Of a DNA stretch of 64,000 bases, positions 18,071-27,451 are shown piece after piece. Source of the DNA: Methanobrevibacter sp. Lineage in GTDB: Archaea > Methanobacteriota > Methanobacteria > Methanobacteriales > Methanobacteriaceae. The notes beneath the pieces are model-generated. The model saw only the letters and a program-made list of their open reading frames with translations, ran no database searches and was not told the origin of the DNA. The position numbers were made by a program, and so were the translations under genes. Positions within the stretch are counted from its first letter, which is position 1; the number at the start of each line of letters is the position of its first letter. The stretch covers positions 1 to 64,000 of the forward strand of contig JAGCBE010000101.1 in the NCBI GenBank assembly GCA_017652345.1. The letters are read 5' to 3'.

Positions 18071-18617
18071 AGTGTTGAATCAATTCATTACTGTGTACCA
18101 ATGAATACTAGAGTTCTCTTTGGAGAAGGTATGAGTTGAGGTTATAGTTAAGCATAACAAACAAGACCCTGACGATATGCTTGACGACATAAATGCTAAG
18201 CTAATTGAGGTGTGTGAAGAGTATTTGGACACTCATAATGTAGGATTGGATAAGTTCCAATTGGCTACGGTAGTTATGGACCTCTATACACAGACTATCT
18301 CATCATTAGATGAACCATTCAAGGTTATTGCTAAGGAAAGTAAAGCCTTAGTGAAGGAATATCTTGAAGAAAATAAATCCAAAAGAGAAGCTCTGGAAAG
18401 AATTAAAGCTGAGAATGATGCCTTGGACAAGGAAATTCTCGAAAATAAGAAGGTTCAAAAGGAGAAAAAAGTCAATATTGTTGAGGAACTCGAAATGCCG
18501 GCGAAAAATTTGGAACCCGAGGCCCTGGGGACCCAAGCCCCCACTCCTAAGCCCAAGAAAAAGAAAGCCCGCTGAGTCGATGCACTTGCGATTGAAAATT
18601 TTAAATTGCCGATATAA
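18042..18617 (+). CDS. hypothetical coiled-coil protein with GC-rich inserted segment
   Basis: 191 residues. It starts inside the sigma-like gene and reads through three UGA codons. Residues 100-150 form a coiled coil (KSKREALERIKAENDALDKE). Then comes the GC-rich segment EMPAKNLEPEALGTQAPTP at 18492-18545, shared with the gene at 5769, and a basic tail KPKKKKARG. ATG 18177 is a later alternative start. Function unknown. Confidence 0.75.
18492..18545 (+). repeat. GC-rich in-frame repeat, copy 2
   Basis: Counterpart of 6054-6106: 38 of 48 aligned bases identical, ending in the same 16-mer CCTGGGGACCCAAGCC and read in the same frame. It lies between a coiled coil and a basic tail. Confidence 0.8.
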
Positions 18618-19069
18618 TGGGGATGCACAAATTAGATTACCTTAGACGCTTTCCTTGAATAGGGGACTACAATTATTTAGTGGATGCTATCAATCAGTTG
18701 ATAGACATAGCGAACAAGAAGAAGGAAGTTATTCCTGTAGTGATAGAGAGAGAAGTAAAAGACTTTTCATTCTTTCTCTGAGAAGAAGTAGCCTTACCAT
18801 ATGAAGCGAACTTCGTTCTAACAACTCCTGAAGACGCGGCAAATGTCTTCTGAAAATTTGCCCTAACTTACAAGGAGACAACCCAAATAAACAATATTAT
18901 TCTTGAAGGAAATATTGTTTCCCTGGAAGTCAAAGTTACAGAGAAGATTAGTGAAAAGGAAAAGAAACAAGAGATTGTTTTTGAAACTGTATGAACTCTT
19001 TCTGACGACGAGCCTATCAAGGCTAAGAAAAAAAGATGAAGAAAACCTAAGAGAACATCTTGGGAATAA
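18617..19069 (+). CDS. putative DNA-binding protein with AT-hook-like tail
   Basis: 150 residues, five UGA codons. Begins MGMHKLDYLRRFPGIGDYNY; the central part is beta-rich. It ends KAKKKRGRKPKRTSWE, an AT-hook-like R-G-R-K-P element whose Gly is a UGA codon. Start overlaps the previous stop (TAATG). Likely binds AT-rich DNA; no family recognised for the main domain. Confidence 0.65.
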
Positions 19070-19090
19070 TTTATTTAAACAAAAACAAAA

Positions 19091-19576
19091 ATGTGATTTG
19101 CCAGTGATTTAAAAGTGTGAGAAGATGCACAAAAAGAATTTGCTAAAGTACTATTAGATACAAAGAAGATAATTAGTTTAGAATTCGCTCAATGAAAGAA
19201 CCCAGACTGGGACATTAAAACAAATGAAGTTCCGGAATGAGAAGTAACTTATGAAGTGAAGTCTGATACTATGGCTCCTGACACAGGAAACTTTGTTATC
19301 GAATATAGATTTAAATGAAATCCGTCTTGAATTTATAAATCAAAATCTGATTATATAGTATATTATGTACTATGAGAACGGCGAATTCAAGAAAGATGAG
19401 AGTTAATATTAAGGCTAATTGATACAGAAAAGCGCTCAACTAAATGATGAGATGGATATTACTCTAGTTTATGGGTAATTAGTTGTGATAAACTACCTGA
19501 TTTATTTAATAAAATAGAAATAAATTATGGCGAGAATGACGAAGAAGTCGAGGCAAAGTGAGGCGATAATAGCTAG
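19091..19576 (+). CDS. PD-(D/E)XK nuclease, small YqaJ-like type
   Basis: 161 residues, about ten UGA codons. The motif order DWDIKTNE, then VTYEVKSDTMAPDTGNFVIE, then GNPSGIYKSKSDYIVYYVLG matches a small phage nuclease family: Asp, then E-V-K-x-D, then a conserved P-S-G-I. The Gly of PSGI is UGA. It may resect or trim DNA ends together with the nuclease at 16273. Preceded by leader family C and overlapping the next gene by 50 bases. Confidence 0.8.
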
Positions 19577-19829
19577 TCTAAAATGATTTTTAGACGAATT
19601 TAATTGCGCCTTTTATGCTCTGCCTGAACCTGTAAAACAATTAGAAAAATATTTTGACCTGCACACAGATGGAGATTGAGTAATCCATGTCAGCGTAAAA
19701 ACTTATATGTGAGACTTTCCTCATTGATATATCCTAGATGTAGACATCGCTGACCTACAATCCATAATTAACTGGCTCAAAAGATACACAGAAAATATTT
19801 TAAGACACGTTTACAATTTGGATGTCTAA
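19527..19829 (+). CDS. hypothetical protein
   Basis: 100 residues, four UGA codons, starting within the nuclease gene and overlapping the RusA gene by 8 bases (ATGTCTAA). A basic start (MARMTKKSRQSEAIIASLKG) and a mixed alpha/beta body. Its place between two DNA-processing enzymes suggests a related role. Confidence 0.65.
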
Positions 19830-20346
19830 GAAAAAAGAACTTAGCCCAAATGAACAACGAAAACGAGACATAATGGATGTAGAAATAGAACATGACTTAT
19901 CCGATAGGTTAAGTTTAATTTTCTATTGAAACATTTACCCCAAGAAAAACAGTAAGAGAGCGTTCAGGTGAATAGTTCTTCCTTCTGAAAACTACATGAA
20001 ATGGCATAAAATTATGTCGTCCAAATTAAAATGACACGAATGGAAATATAACAGTTTCCCCTGTAGAATGACAATAATTTCTACCGCACGAAGTAAAATG
20101 AAAGGGGACATAGATAACCAAGCTACGTCATTAATGGACTTACTCGTTGACGTTGGGCTACTGCCTGACGACAATAAATTTGTTATTCAGGAATTAGAAA
20201 TCAAAAATGTTTGATACATAAAAAATGCCCCACTATGTAGAGTGGAGCTCAAACCAGTCGAATATCCTATGTATGATATAAATCATGACCATAAGGATGA
20301 AGACTTACATAAATATAAACACTATTTAAATTCTATACAAAAATAA
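19822..20346 (+). CDS. rusA: RusA-type Holliday junction resolvase
   Basis: 174 residues. IYPKKNSKRAF resembles the N-terminal R-P-x-x-K region. The signature KGDIDNQATSLMDLLVDVGL followed by LPDDNKFV has the acidic residues D-x-D-N and D-D that bind Mg2+ in RusA. RusA enzymes resolve four-way junctions during recombination and before packaging. Length is typical though slightly long because of an N-terminal helix. UGA fills non-catalytic Gly positions. The next gene begins 1 base after the stop. Confidence 0.88.
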
Positions 20347-20347
20347 A

Positions 20348-20869
20348 ATGGCAACAAAAAAGGTATGAGTAAATGTAAAAGAAGCTAGGCTTTTCCAACA
20401 ATGGCTGAACTCTCAAATAGGCTCAGTAACTTGGAAAGATTTAATTAACTTTATTAACAACGACATTGATGTAGTTGTGAAGGCTTGAAAAGAATTAGAC
20501 GATTCTGAATTATATGCTACAGTAGGATGAGATATCCAAAAAGAAGCAGAAAGAATCGTAGAGGAAAAATGTAAACCTGAATGGAACAGAATCTCTGAAG
20601 AAATGAGACCTTTAGGAGAATTGAGAAATAAACTAGCGAAGAAAAAGGCCGACCCAGAAACAAAAGCCTGGGGAGAAGAAGATGAAGCTCAACTTAACTG
20701 ATTAGATAAAGAAATGTCTGACTTGTCAGCAGAATATCAAAAGGTTACAGACGACGCTAATGCTGAACTAAATGAATTTAAGGAGAAAAGAATTAACGAA
20801 GAACAATGAGCAGCTTTCTTGCTAAGTGAGAAAGACTATAAAATCATTGGTTGATATGCTGGATTTTAA
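20348..20869 (+). CDS. hypothetical helical protein
   Basis: 173 residues, five UGA codons. Mainly alpha-helical with a long coiled coil in residues 85-145 (SEEMRPLGELRNKLAKKKAD). No motif recognised. Sits between rusA and the Ntn-hydrolase-like gene with short spacers. Confidence 0.7.
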
Positions 20870-20887
20870 TTCTAAACAAAAATAAAA

Positions 20888-21589
20888 ATGACCATCATTG
20901 CTGCTAAACAAATCTGAAGGATTTGAGAAGGAAAAAAGTGGACTTTATTTACTGATGATTGTGTTACAGTTGGGCAAAGCCAAATAAGCGCGGCTAGAAA
21001 ATATCGCCCAAAGTTAAGGGAGATTGTGTGAAAAAATTGTAGATTAGTTATCGCTTCTTGCTGATGAACTAGAGAAATAGATGTGGTACTAAACTTATTA
21101 CAAGCTAAGCTTGACATTACGAAGGTAAAAGATACTATATGATTAACCTATCTCATTCAAACCGTCTTAATAGAAGCATTTAAAACTCTATGAGAAATAG
21201 GTAAAGATGTATCTGTTTGACTGTTAATACTTCAGCCAGAAACTAATACGCTATGGCACGTAGATGATTACAGCGTATTCCAAGTTAATGATGAAGTAGA
21301 GATTGTAGCAGGTAGTGCAGAACAAGCTTACTTCTCTTTGGAAAAATACAATGGCTTTTTATGAGCTTTGAGAAAAGCTGTAGAAAGTGATGAATACTGC
21401 GAGTTTCCATTGTATGCTTACAGAGATGGAGAAATGTTCACCTTCTGGCATTACCAAGACGAGTACGAGATAAGCGAAATTTTAAAAGGTAATACTGTAA
21501 GTCATGACCCAACTCCAATCGAATGTGCCAACGAACCATACACCGAACCAAGCTGACTGACAGAGGCTGTCGTCGCAAAGTTTTGATAG
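20888..21589 (+). CDS. Ntn-hydrolase-like protein, proteasome beta/HslV type
   Basis: 233 residues, eleven UGA codons. The start MTIIAAKQIGRIGEGKKWTL followed by FTDD recalls HslV and proteasome beta subunits: Thr2 would become the N-terminal nucleophile after Met removal, with an Asp in strand 2 and Lys near residue 40. Later NDEVEIVAGSAEQAYFSLEK matches the strand-turn-helix with conserved G-S-A/G-x-x-A. If active it would be a self-compartmentalised protease acting on host or virion proteins. Sequence similarity is weak, so the call is tentative. Confidence 0.5.
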
Positions 21590-21725
21590 AATATTAGAAA
21601 ATCTAATTATAAAAAACGCCTCCTTAGAAAAGAGGGTTGAAGAATTAGAATTATGTTTTCAATATTTATGTATAGCCCTATCCGTAGCTGCAGTTATAGG
21701 CATATGTATAGTTTATATAATTTAG
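21504..21725 (+). CDS. small coiled-coil membrane protein
   Basis: 73 residues, one UGA codon, overlapping the 3' end of the previous gene by 86 bases in another frame. A coiled coil (residues 29-48) precedes a single membrane helix (about 51-72, CIALSVAAVIGICIVYII). Last gene of the + strand transcription unit. Possibly a spanin or membrane-anchoring protein; unproven. Confidence 0.6.
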
Positions 21726-21787
21726 TCTCGCAATCGGATAGGAAATTATTATATTGTAATCGCCCTAAAAGGAATTTTGCATGATTA

Positions 21788-21820
21788 TAAAAACCTCCTT
21801 TAATTAGGAGGTTTTTTATT
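21788..21820. terminator. bidirectional intrinsic terminator
   Basis: AAACCTCCT (21791-21799) pairs with AGGAGGTTT (21806-21814), a perfect 9-bp stem with a 6-base loop and T tracts on both strands. It lies between the convergent + and - transcription units, exactly where both must stop. Confidence 0.9.
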
Positions 21821-23210
21821 AAAGTTGATTTATAGGATGTATTAGATTTGCATAAAAAGAGAATCATGCCTCTGGTCAGTTGTCTCAACTTTCTACATCT
21901 GCTCATAATAATGCGAAGTGTCAAGTCAAGAAATTTGCTGGGATATTTTTTAACATATCTCAAGAATGCCTAATTGATGAACTAACTTTTATTCAAACTC
22001 GTAGTACATCTCACACATCTAATTCTACTATAGTATTTCATGTCGTTGTCACTCTATCCATAACTGCTCATAATGAAGCAGAGAATCAAGTTCATGCTTG
22101 TCATTCTACTTCAGTCATTTCGCCAACTAATGGATAGTCTATATGATATTCTGAATATATAGGGTCTCAATTTGAAGTAATTCAAGAAACATATCTAATG
22201 TTTCATGCGCCATTTAATACAGGTTGCCATGGTTCATAACCTAATGGACCAGAGTATCTACTTTCTACTATAGTGTTTTTCTTACTTGCCTGTCATTGAG
22301 GAATCTTATAAAGCTGTACTCTAAAAGCATGAACACCATAAGAAAATTCAGCACTTCAAGTAAATCAAACTTGGTATAATCATTTCTTAGTTATTCTTAT
22401 CCATCATAGTCCAGGGTCGTCGTCAGTTCATTGAAAGAACTCTAGATTTTTACGTAACGAACTACGTACATCAAAGCTCTGTCAAGAACTTCTTACAGGT
22501 TTCCAGGAAACCGCGGTTCTTTGTCATAGATATTCTTCCCAATCTCATACAATTCATGCTGGTATAGTCCATATATGATTATCTGCTAAAACTAGTTTAG
22601 CATAATATGGTTTAGAATCTTTATCTGTAATCGTAACAACATGGTCATATCATCAAGTTTGTGACACATTTATTACGCTAGATTGATTATGAATAATTAA
22701 ATCTGGAGGCTCTGGACAATCTGGTAGTATGTTTTCATCTATAGATATTTTTAATTTAGAATCACTTCAATCACAACCTATAGAACTAATTTTTATTCAT
22801 GTTCAAGCCTGTATTTTATCTTTTAGATATCATGAAGTACTATCTCAATTACATACTTTTACCTTTTCGTCTTCGCACTGAGCTGAAACTATGTAATTAA
22901 GACTACAGTTAGGCTGTCAACAATCTTCTACATCTACTTTGATATTGTCTCAGGCGGTAACAATAGGTGGGCAATGCGAAGTGATTTTTACTACTCCGCA
23001 CTCTGACGTATCCACCTCCAAACAATCGTTTGTAGATTGAATATTTATTCAACAATTGTCATTACATTTTTTTCAGCAACAACCGTTTCAGCATCATCCT
23101 CAACATTCATCTGCTGGAAGTATTTCTACTTCTAATATGTCCCCATCGTCTGGACATTTGTTACATGGACTACAACAATTTTCTAATAATGGATTTGCTG
23201 TTGTTGTCAT
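21819..23210 (-). CDS. virion or fibre protein with Cys-rich N-terminus
   Basis: 463 residues with more than 45 UGA codons. The N-terminal 60 residues are Cys/Gly-rich (ENCCSPCNKC, then ADECGGGCGNGCCGKKC) and could bind metal or form disulfides. The C-terminal half looks like a trimeric jelly-roll receptor-binding domain (GLYQVGFTGSAEFSYGVHAF, ending FSFYANLIHPINQL). It is the last gene of the leftward operon. Proposed as a receptor-binding or capsid-decoration protein. Confidence 0.65.
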
Positions 23211-23236
23211 AATGTTTAAAATTTGATATAAATTTA

Positions 23237-23280
23237 TATTGAGTGGAACAATATACCACCCAACACTTTTAATGTGTCTC
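23237..23280. terminator. hairpin repeat family copy, partial
   Basis: ATTGAGTGGAACAAT is identical to part of the hairpin at 101-180, and AATGTGTCT matches its 3' arm, but the outer stem is eroded. It lies between the stop of the gene at 23280 and the start of the one ending at 21819. Confidence 0.45.
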
Positions 23281-23741
23281 TATTTATTTTCGGCATCAGT
23301 GGTACCTGGGTTTTCATTGAATTTAGGACACTCTTTTCAGTTCATATATTTACGAATTGAGTTACAATAAATACATCTATCCCAAGGACTATTACCTGGA
23401 AAGCGACACATTCTTTCAGGATTTACTCTTCATGTAGTATCAACCACTTCACTTTTCTTAGCTTCAAAAATCTTTTTCCTTGTAGGAACAAATTTATTCA
23501 AAGCCTCCTTAAATATTTCTTCATCAATGATTCATGCTAGATATTCATAAGCTGTATATGAATCCACCTTGTCTACATAAGTTCTAATGTCTCTTAGCTT
23601 TTCTTTAACCATATCTTTAGAGATTCAAAACTTTAACAAATCATTTATGAATGGGATTTGTTTATTCGTAGAGTTGCAGTTAGGACATCATCATCCTTTA
23701 CAGCTACATCTAGTATTTTTGTTGCATAAATCACAGTGCAT
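23280..23741 (-). CDS. zinc-ribbon-type hypothetical protein
   Basis: 153 residues, seven UGA codons. The N-terminus MHCDLCNKNTRCSCKGGGCP followed by NC gives at least three CxxC-like pairs; a further C-x8-C-x2-C lies near CRFPGNSPWDRCIYC. The middle is helical. Located within the late operon, so probably a virion-associated or accessory protein. No family recognised. Confidence 0.65.
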
Positions 23742-23742
23742 T

Positions 23743-23994
23743 TTATAATACTCAATTTAAAGCGTTTTGTTTTTTAGCTAGCTGATTTTGTCTAGCTCTG
23801 TTCTTTCTAATTATAGCTCTCTTCTCAGAGAACAAATTAGAATATTCTTTTCATTGGTCTGTTAATTGATATGTTCACAGCTGAATGTTCCCATTCTTTA
23901 CTTGCTGTTTATAGGCTATACGTTTAGCATCCTCAAGTGGGAAGCCTCTTTGTTGAAGCTTCCATACTTGTCTAGAGAATATGTTTCTTGCCAT
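23743..23994 (-). CDS. small basic helical protein
   Basis: 83 residues, three UGA codons. MARNIFSRQVWKLQQRGFPL opens a strongly basic, helical protein. It overlaps the next upstream gene by one base (TAATG) and its stop lies 1 base before the following start. May be a small structural or DNA-binding protein. Confidence 0.65.
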
Positions 23995-25052
23995 TATTCA
24001 AATAACCTTCCATTTAAACTGTCAATAATGAGACTTGGCATAGGACTAATCGCATATCAGAGAGCCTTTGCCCAGTTGGTGTTGCTTGCTTTACTTCATT
24101 GTCATCCTTTTTGATTTGAAGCATTATTTGTAATAACACCAGTTCAAACTTTAACAGGAGTTCAGTCTGCTCAAACTACATATGTATTTCAATTAACATC
24201 TGTATAAGTTCAATTTCATCTAGGTATGAGTGATAGAGAATTTAATATACTACTACCACCACCTCATCATCATGAACTAATTCTAAGTTTATTATATTCA
24301 TCTAAGTCATTAGCAACACTAGATGCTATACTATTATACAAATCGTTAGCTCTTTTATATAAGTCTATTACATATTGATTTGTTGTATCTCAGTATTCTT
24401 GTCTAAGTGTAGACATATAATTAATCAAATTAGCAGCTATTTGTTGTTTCGCATTAATTTGCTGCTCTTTTGCTTGGACATATCTACCGAAGCTTTCATT
24501 GTATGCTTCGTTCTGTTGCGCGCGAATAGCTCATAAACTAGCGCCGCTGTGCAATCATTGTGCAGCTATGGCTGCGGCCTGTCTTCATGCGTCTGTAGCT
24601 AAGTAATTTCATAAGTCGTCATAGTAAGTATTAACTTCTTTGGTTAACTCTCACTCAGGTCAAAACATTCTATTTATGTAATCTCTCTGAGCTTGTATAT
24701 CATTAACTAAATTTCAATATAATTTTCAAGCTACGCTCTGTAATCATTGCTCATTTCATTTAACATAATTCAATAAAGAATCAGCAGATGAAATTGTTGA
24801 ATTAGCAAAATTAGAATAATTTCACAAATCTTTAGCTATATTTCAGAAAGCATCTGCCATAGCTGTATTTCATTGATTAGCATAACCATTAGACATAAGT
24901 TGATACGTCTCAACAGGAGAGAAGGCATTAGAAGTTATTGCTCTAGTGGGACCAGTACTACCAGTAGGAACCCATTGTCTTTCTTCTACGATAGTTCAAT
25001 CAGGCTCTCTGAACCCTCATGTAACTACATATCTTCAATTATTTATTGCCAT
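23994..25052 (-). CDS. hypothetical virion protein with poly-Gly linker
   Basis: 352 residues, about 30 UGA codons. An N-terminal beta segment is followed by a long helical region (residues 50-240, with VQAKEQQINAKQQIAANLIN) and then SSGGGGGGSS at about 262-271, written UGA UGA UGA GGU GGU GGU. This mixed run is direct evidence that UGA means Gly. The pattern fits a tail or injected virion protein; function not recognised. Confidence 0.7.
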
Positions 25053-25075
25053 AAGTTAAATTATATTAAATAAAA

Positions 25076-25804
25076 TTATCTTGAACGAGCTCTCAAAACA
25101 TTAGCCCAACTTCTTCAAGTCTTTACTCATGGAGTTGTAGCAGCTCCTCAAGTACCTATCGTAACCACATTACCTGGTCAATATCTGTTTGTTGTTACAG
25201 TATATGTAGGTGTTTTATTGTCAACTGGTTTAATAGTTGTATTTGGATATTGAGGATTCTGGGAACTAATTATATTAGTTACTCAAACCGGAGTTGTTGC
25301 ACTAATTGTATTTTGCGCTTGGGCTTTTGTGAAAACTGGATTAACTGGCACATTCATCGTAGTATTCGTATCAATGGCGTTCTCTACTAAAGTAGAAGGC
25401 ACATTATTGTTCAATGTTCCAGGAGTCGCTGTAGCAATTACTGGTATCTGTTCTGTAGGAGCGGTTCTCATATAATCATATGGAACTTCTTGATTTAATT
25501 CCTCCTTTACAGAATACATTTCCAGTGGTTGTACTTGAATAGGACTCGCATTATAATAGTTAACCCAATTTTGAGCTTCATAAATTCTTACGGCATTTTC
25601 TTGTTGCTGTCTTTTTAGCCCAGAATATTCATTTATAGCCTGCCTCATTACAGAGGCTGCTCTCATTTGAGTTTCTGGACTAGCATTTGCATATGCCTCA
25701 AAAATTTTATTATATCTATCTAATTGCTTTTGAATTTCTGCATAACTATTACTGGCTACAGATAGATTATTTCTAGCTGTTTCTAATCATATTGGTAAAG
25801 CCAT
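25076..25804 (-). CDS. hypothetical virion protein
   Basis: 242 residues with seven UGA codons, six of them in the last 60 residues. The N-terminal third is helical (SSNSYAEIQKQLDRYNKIFE-like), the rest Thr/Pro/Asn-rich and flexible, ending in RSWANVLRARSR. The basic C-terminus and proline-rich linker suggest a minor structural protein. Upstream gene is 17 bases away. Confidence 0.65.
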
Positions 25805-25821
25805 CGTTATTTAGTTATAAA

Positions 25822-26517
25822 TTAAGGTAATGAAGTAACCGTTACATCAACATCATATGTTTGTGTAGGGTCACTTAATAATGTATATGTTACTGTTGCA
25901 TTTCATTCTGCTACTCAATATACTTCAAATGAATAATTTCCTGGGTTTGATGCACTAGGTCATCAAACACTGACCACATTAGTATCAGAAGAAGTAATTG
26001 AAATACTCTGTGCAACTTGTGCGTTCGTTGGAGAGTATGAAAATGAAATATGCTCAGTAGTTCATTGTGGGAACGAAATTGAACCCTGGGTTGGTGCTCC
26101 AATTGTTTCAGCCAATTGTTGTGCATAGATTGTAGTTGTAACAGAAGCATTAGCACTTGAGATTGTAACATCACAAGGAATTAATCAATCGTGTCAGGCG
26201 TGCATTGCTCTCAAATCTATTGTATGATGAGTTCATTCATCAACTGGATTTTCAACTTCAAGACTTTGATTAGACAAAGTGATAGTATAATTCAAGTCTT
26301 CAGGAGTGGCTGTAAATCCTATAGTATAAGCTTGTCAAACTGGGATAGTAACTCCATCATAGATACCATCAAAGGCAATGCTTTCTATGACAATTTCTTC
26401 TCCGCAATTACAGTTTTCGTTAGCGTATCTCCAGCATTGTAATGTTCTACATTCGCATGGTCCGCATCCTAACATTTCTTTCTTGCGGTTTCTCATAAAT
26501 GTTTTTAAACTTCTCAT
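25822..26517 (-). CDS. virion protein with Cys-rich head and BIG2-type Ig domain
   Basis: 231 residues, nine UGA codons. The basic N-terminus MRSLKTFMRNRKKEMLGCGP leads into a cluster CGPCECRTLQC...CNC. The C-terminal 85 residues fit a bacterial Ig-like (BIG2) domain: SSDTNVVSV, then YGVAEGNATVTYTLLSDP with UGA at two conserved Gly. Such domains mediate weak binding to surface glycans. First gene after the late promoter at 26604. Confidence 0.75.
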
Positions 26518-26561
26518 TCTAAATGAGTTAATTATTTAAAATCTTCCCCTTAATAAAGGAA

Positions 26562-26590
26562 AGCCTGTAATGCGGGGGACATTACAGGCT
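26562..26590 (-). promoter_or_regulatory. 5' leader hairpin
   Basis: AGCCTGTAATG (26562-26572) pairs perfectly with CATTACAGGCT (26580-26590), an 11-bp stem with a 7-base loop. It lies between the promoter at 26604 and the gene starting at 26517. A weak T run follows on the - strand, so it may be a stabiliser or a leaky terminator. AAGGGGAAG lies about 25 bases ahead of the start. Confidence 0.7.
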
Positions 26591-26603
26591 ATAGAGAATT
26601 AAC

Positions 26604-26652
26604 TTCTCTATATATAGATTATATTTTTTTAGGTTTTTACTATAACTTTTTA
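26604..26652 (-). promoter_or_regulatory. late-type promoter, fibre operon
   Basis: Read on the - strand the -10 box TATAAT is at 26623-26618, followed by CTATATATAGA. Upstream are an A-rich spacer and TTATAGTAAAAACC. It matches 52614-52658 almost base for base and the + strand element at 13709. It drives the genes from 26517 down to 21819. Confidence 0.75.
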
Positions 26653-26862
26653 CATTATTTGAGCGAGAGCGTCATCATATTCAATCCTCTCATCTCAGAA
26701 GTAGATTACAGGAAGCATAGAAGCTCACTCTATTTCTTCTGGAGTAGCTTCATTTATGTCCTTTTCTATATATTCTAATCATTCTTTTTCTGCATACTTC
26801 TTAAGTAATGGTGCTATCATATGACAGCGACTACAGAATTGTCCAGTAATAAGTTTAATCAT
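26650..26862 (-). CDS. glutaredoxin/thioredoxin-like protein
   Basis: 70 residues, three UGA codons. MIKLITGQFCSRCHMIAPLL carries the redox motif C-S-R-C at the usual site, and SMLPVIYFGDE has the cis-Pro loop. It is a complete minimal glutaredoxin fold. Its start overlaps the stop of the NrdD-like gene by 8 bases, so the two are co-translated and probably act together in ribonucleotide reduction or reactivation. Confidence 0.85.
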
Positions 26863-27034
26863 TTTTTCAGAATTTACGTATAAACTCGCTATTATCTATT
26901 TTGTTTTCTGTGAAATTTTTTCTTCCATAGAATTCGCTCTTTTTTCATAAATTGTATCATGAAACTGGGCGGATATAACCCATAACACGGGTCCATATCT
27001 CACACTTAGTCCTCTTGCTGTTGTCTGTTGTCAT
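26855..27034 (-). CDS. stand-alone NrdD C-terminal (glycyl-radical) domain-like protein
   Basis: 59 residues. RTKCEIWTRVMGYIRPVSGY followed by NLGKKSEFYGRKNF matches the C-terminus of class III anaerobic ribonucleotide reductase, where RVxGY bears the radical Gly and N-x-G-K-K follows. The radical-site Gly is GGU; three other Gly are UGA, including that of NxGK. Full-length NrdD is over 600 residues, so this is only the tail. It may replace a damaged host NrdD tail, as spare glycyl-radical subunits do; that role is inference. Confidence 0.75.
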
Positions 27035-27051
27035 TAGGTAATGGGGGTAAA

Positions 27052-27327
27052 TTATAAAATAACTTTGTTATCGTACCATTCATATGGGTCGTTAATATCT
27101 TTACTTGTAAGAGTTTCTATTAACCATTCTCTTACATCTTTCCTTAAAGCTTTTGCGCTAATATCAATTGTAGTAAGCAGTTGTTCTGCTAACATCTTGT
27201 TAGCAAAAAGCGTATGGATGGCGCGATGATAATTGTCCTGTATTAGTTCTATATTTTTTCACACATTTGCTCAACCTTGACTACGAGGGAGTAGATGGTG
27301 GCGACTGTATGTCTTTTCTCTTGACAT
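27052..27327 (-). CDS. HNH-family endonuclease-like protein
   Basis: 91 residues, two UGA codons. SRHHLLPRSQGGANVGKNIE and the following HRAIHTLFANKMLAEQLLTT match the compact HNH variant with H-H-x-x-P-x-S-x-G-G and H-x-x-x-H. The second Gly of the GG pair is UGA. Overlaps the 56-residue gene upstream by 47 bases. Probably a small nuclease in the accessory island. Confidence 0.75.
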
Positions 27328-27451
27328 TCTTTTCTTGGTTTTGTTGAAATAAACACAGCATTTCATAACTACATTTTCGACAAGTTTTCTTCCATCATAT
27401 TCATTGTCTGCATTTATCTTCTCATTCTTTATGGTATCTAAACTTCTCCAT
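27281..27451 (-). CDS. small Cys-containing protein
   Basis: 56 residues, three UGA codons. Contains CRQG...CRKCSYEMLC, a possible zinc site, and a charged tail. It overlaps both neighbours: 14 bases with the upstream HNH gene and 47 with the downstream one. Short, so moderate support. Confidence 0.5.
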
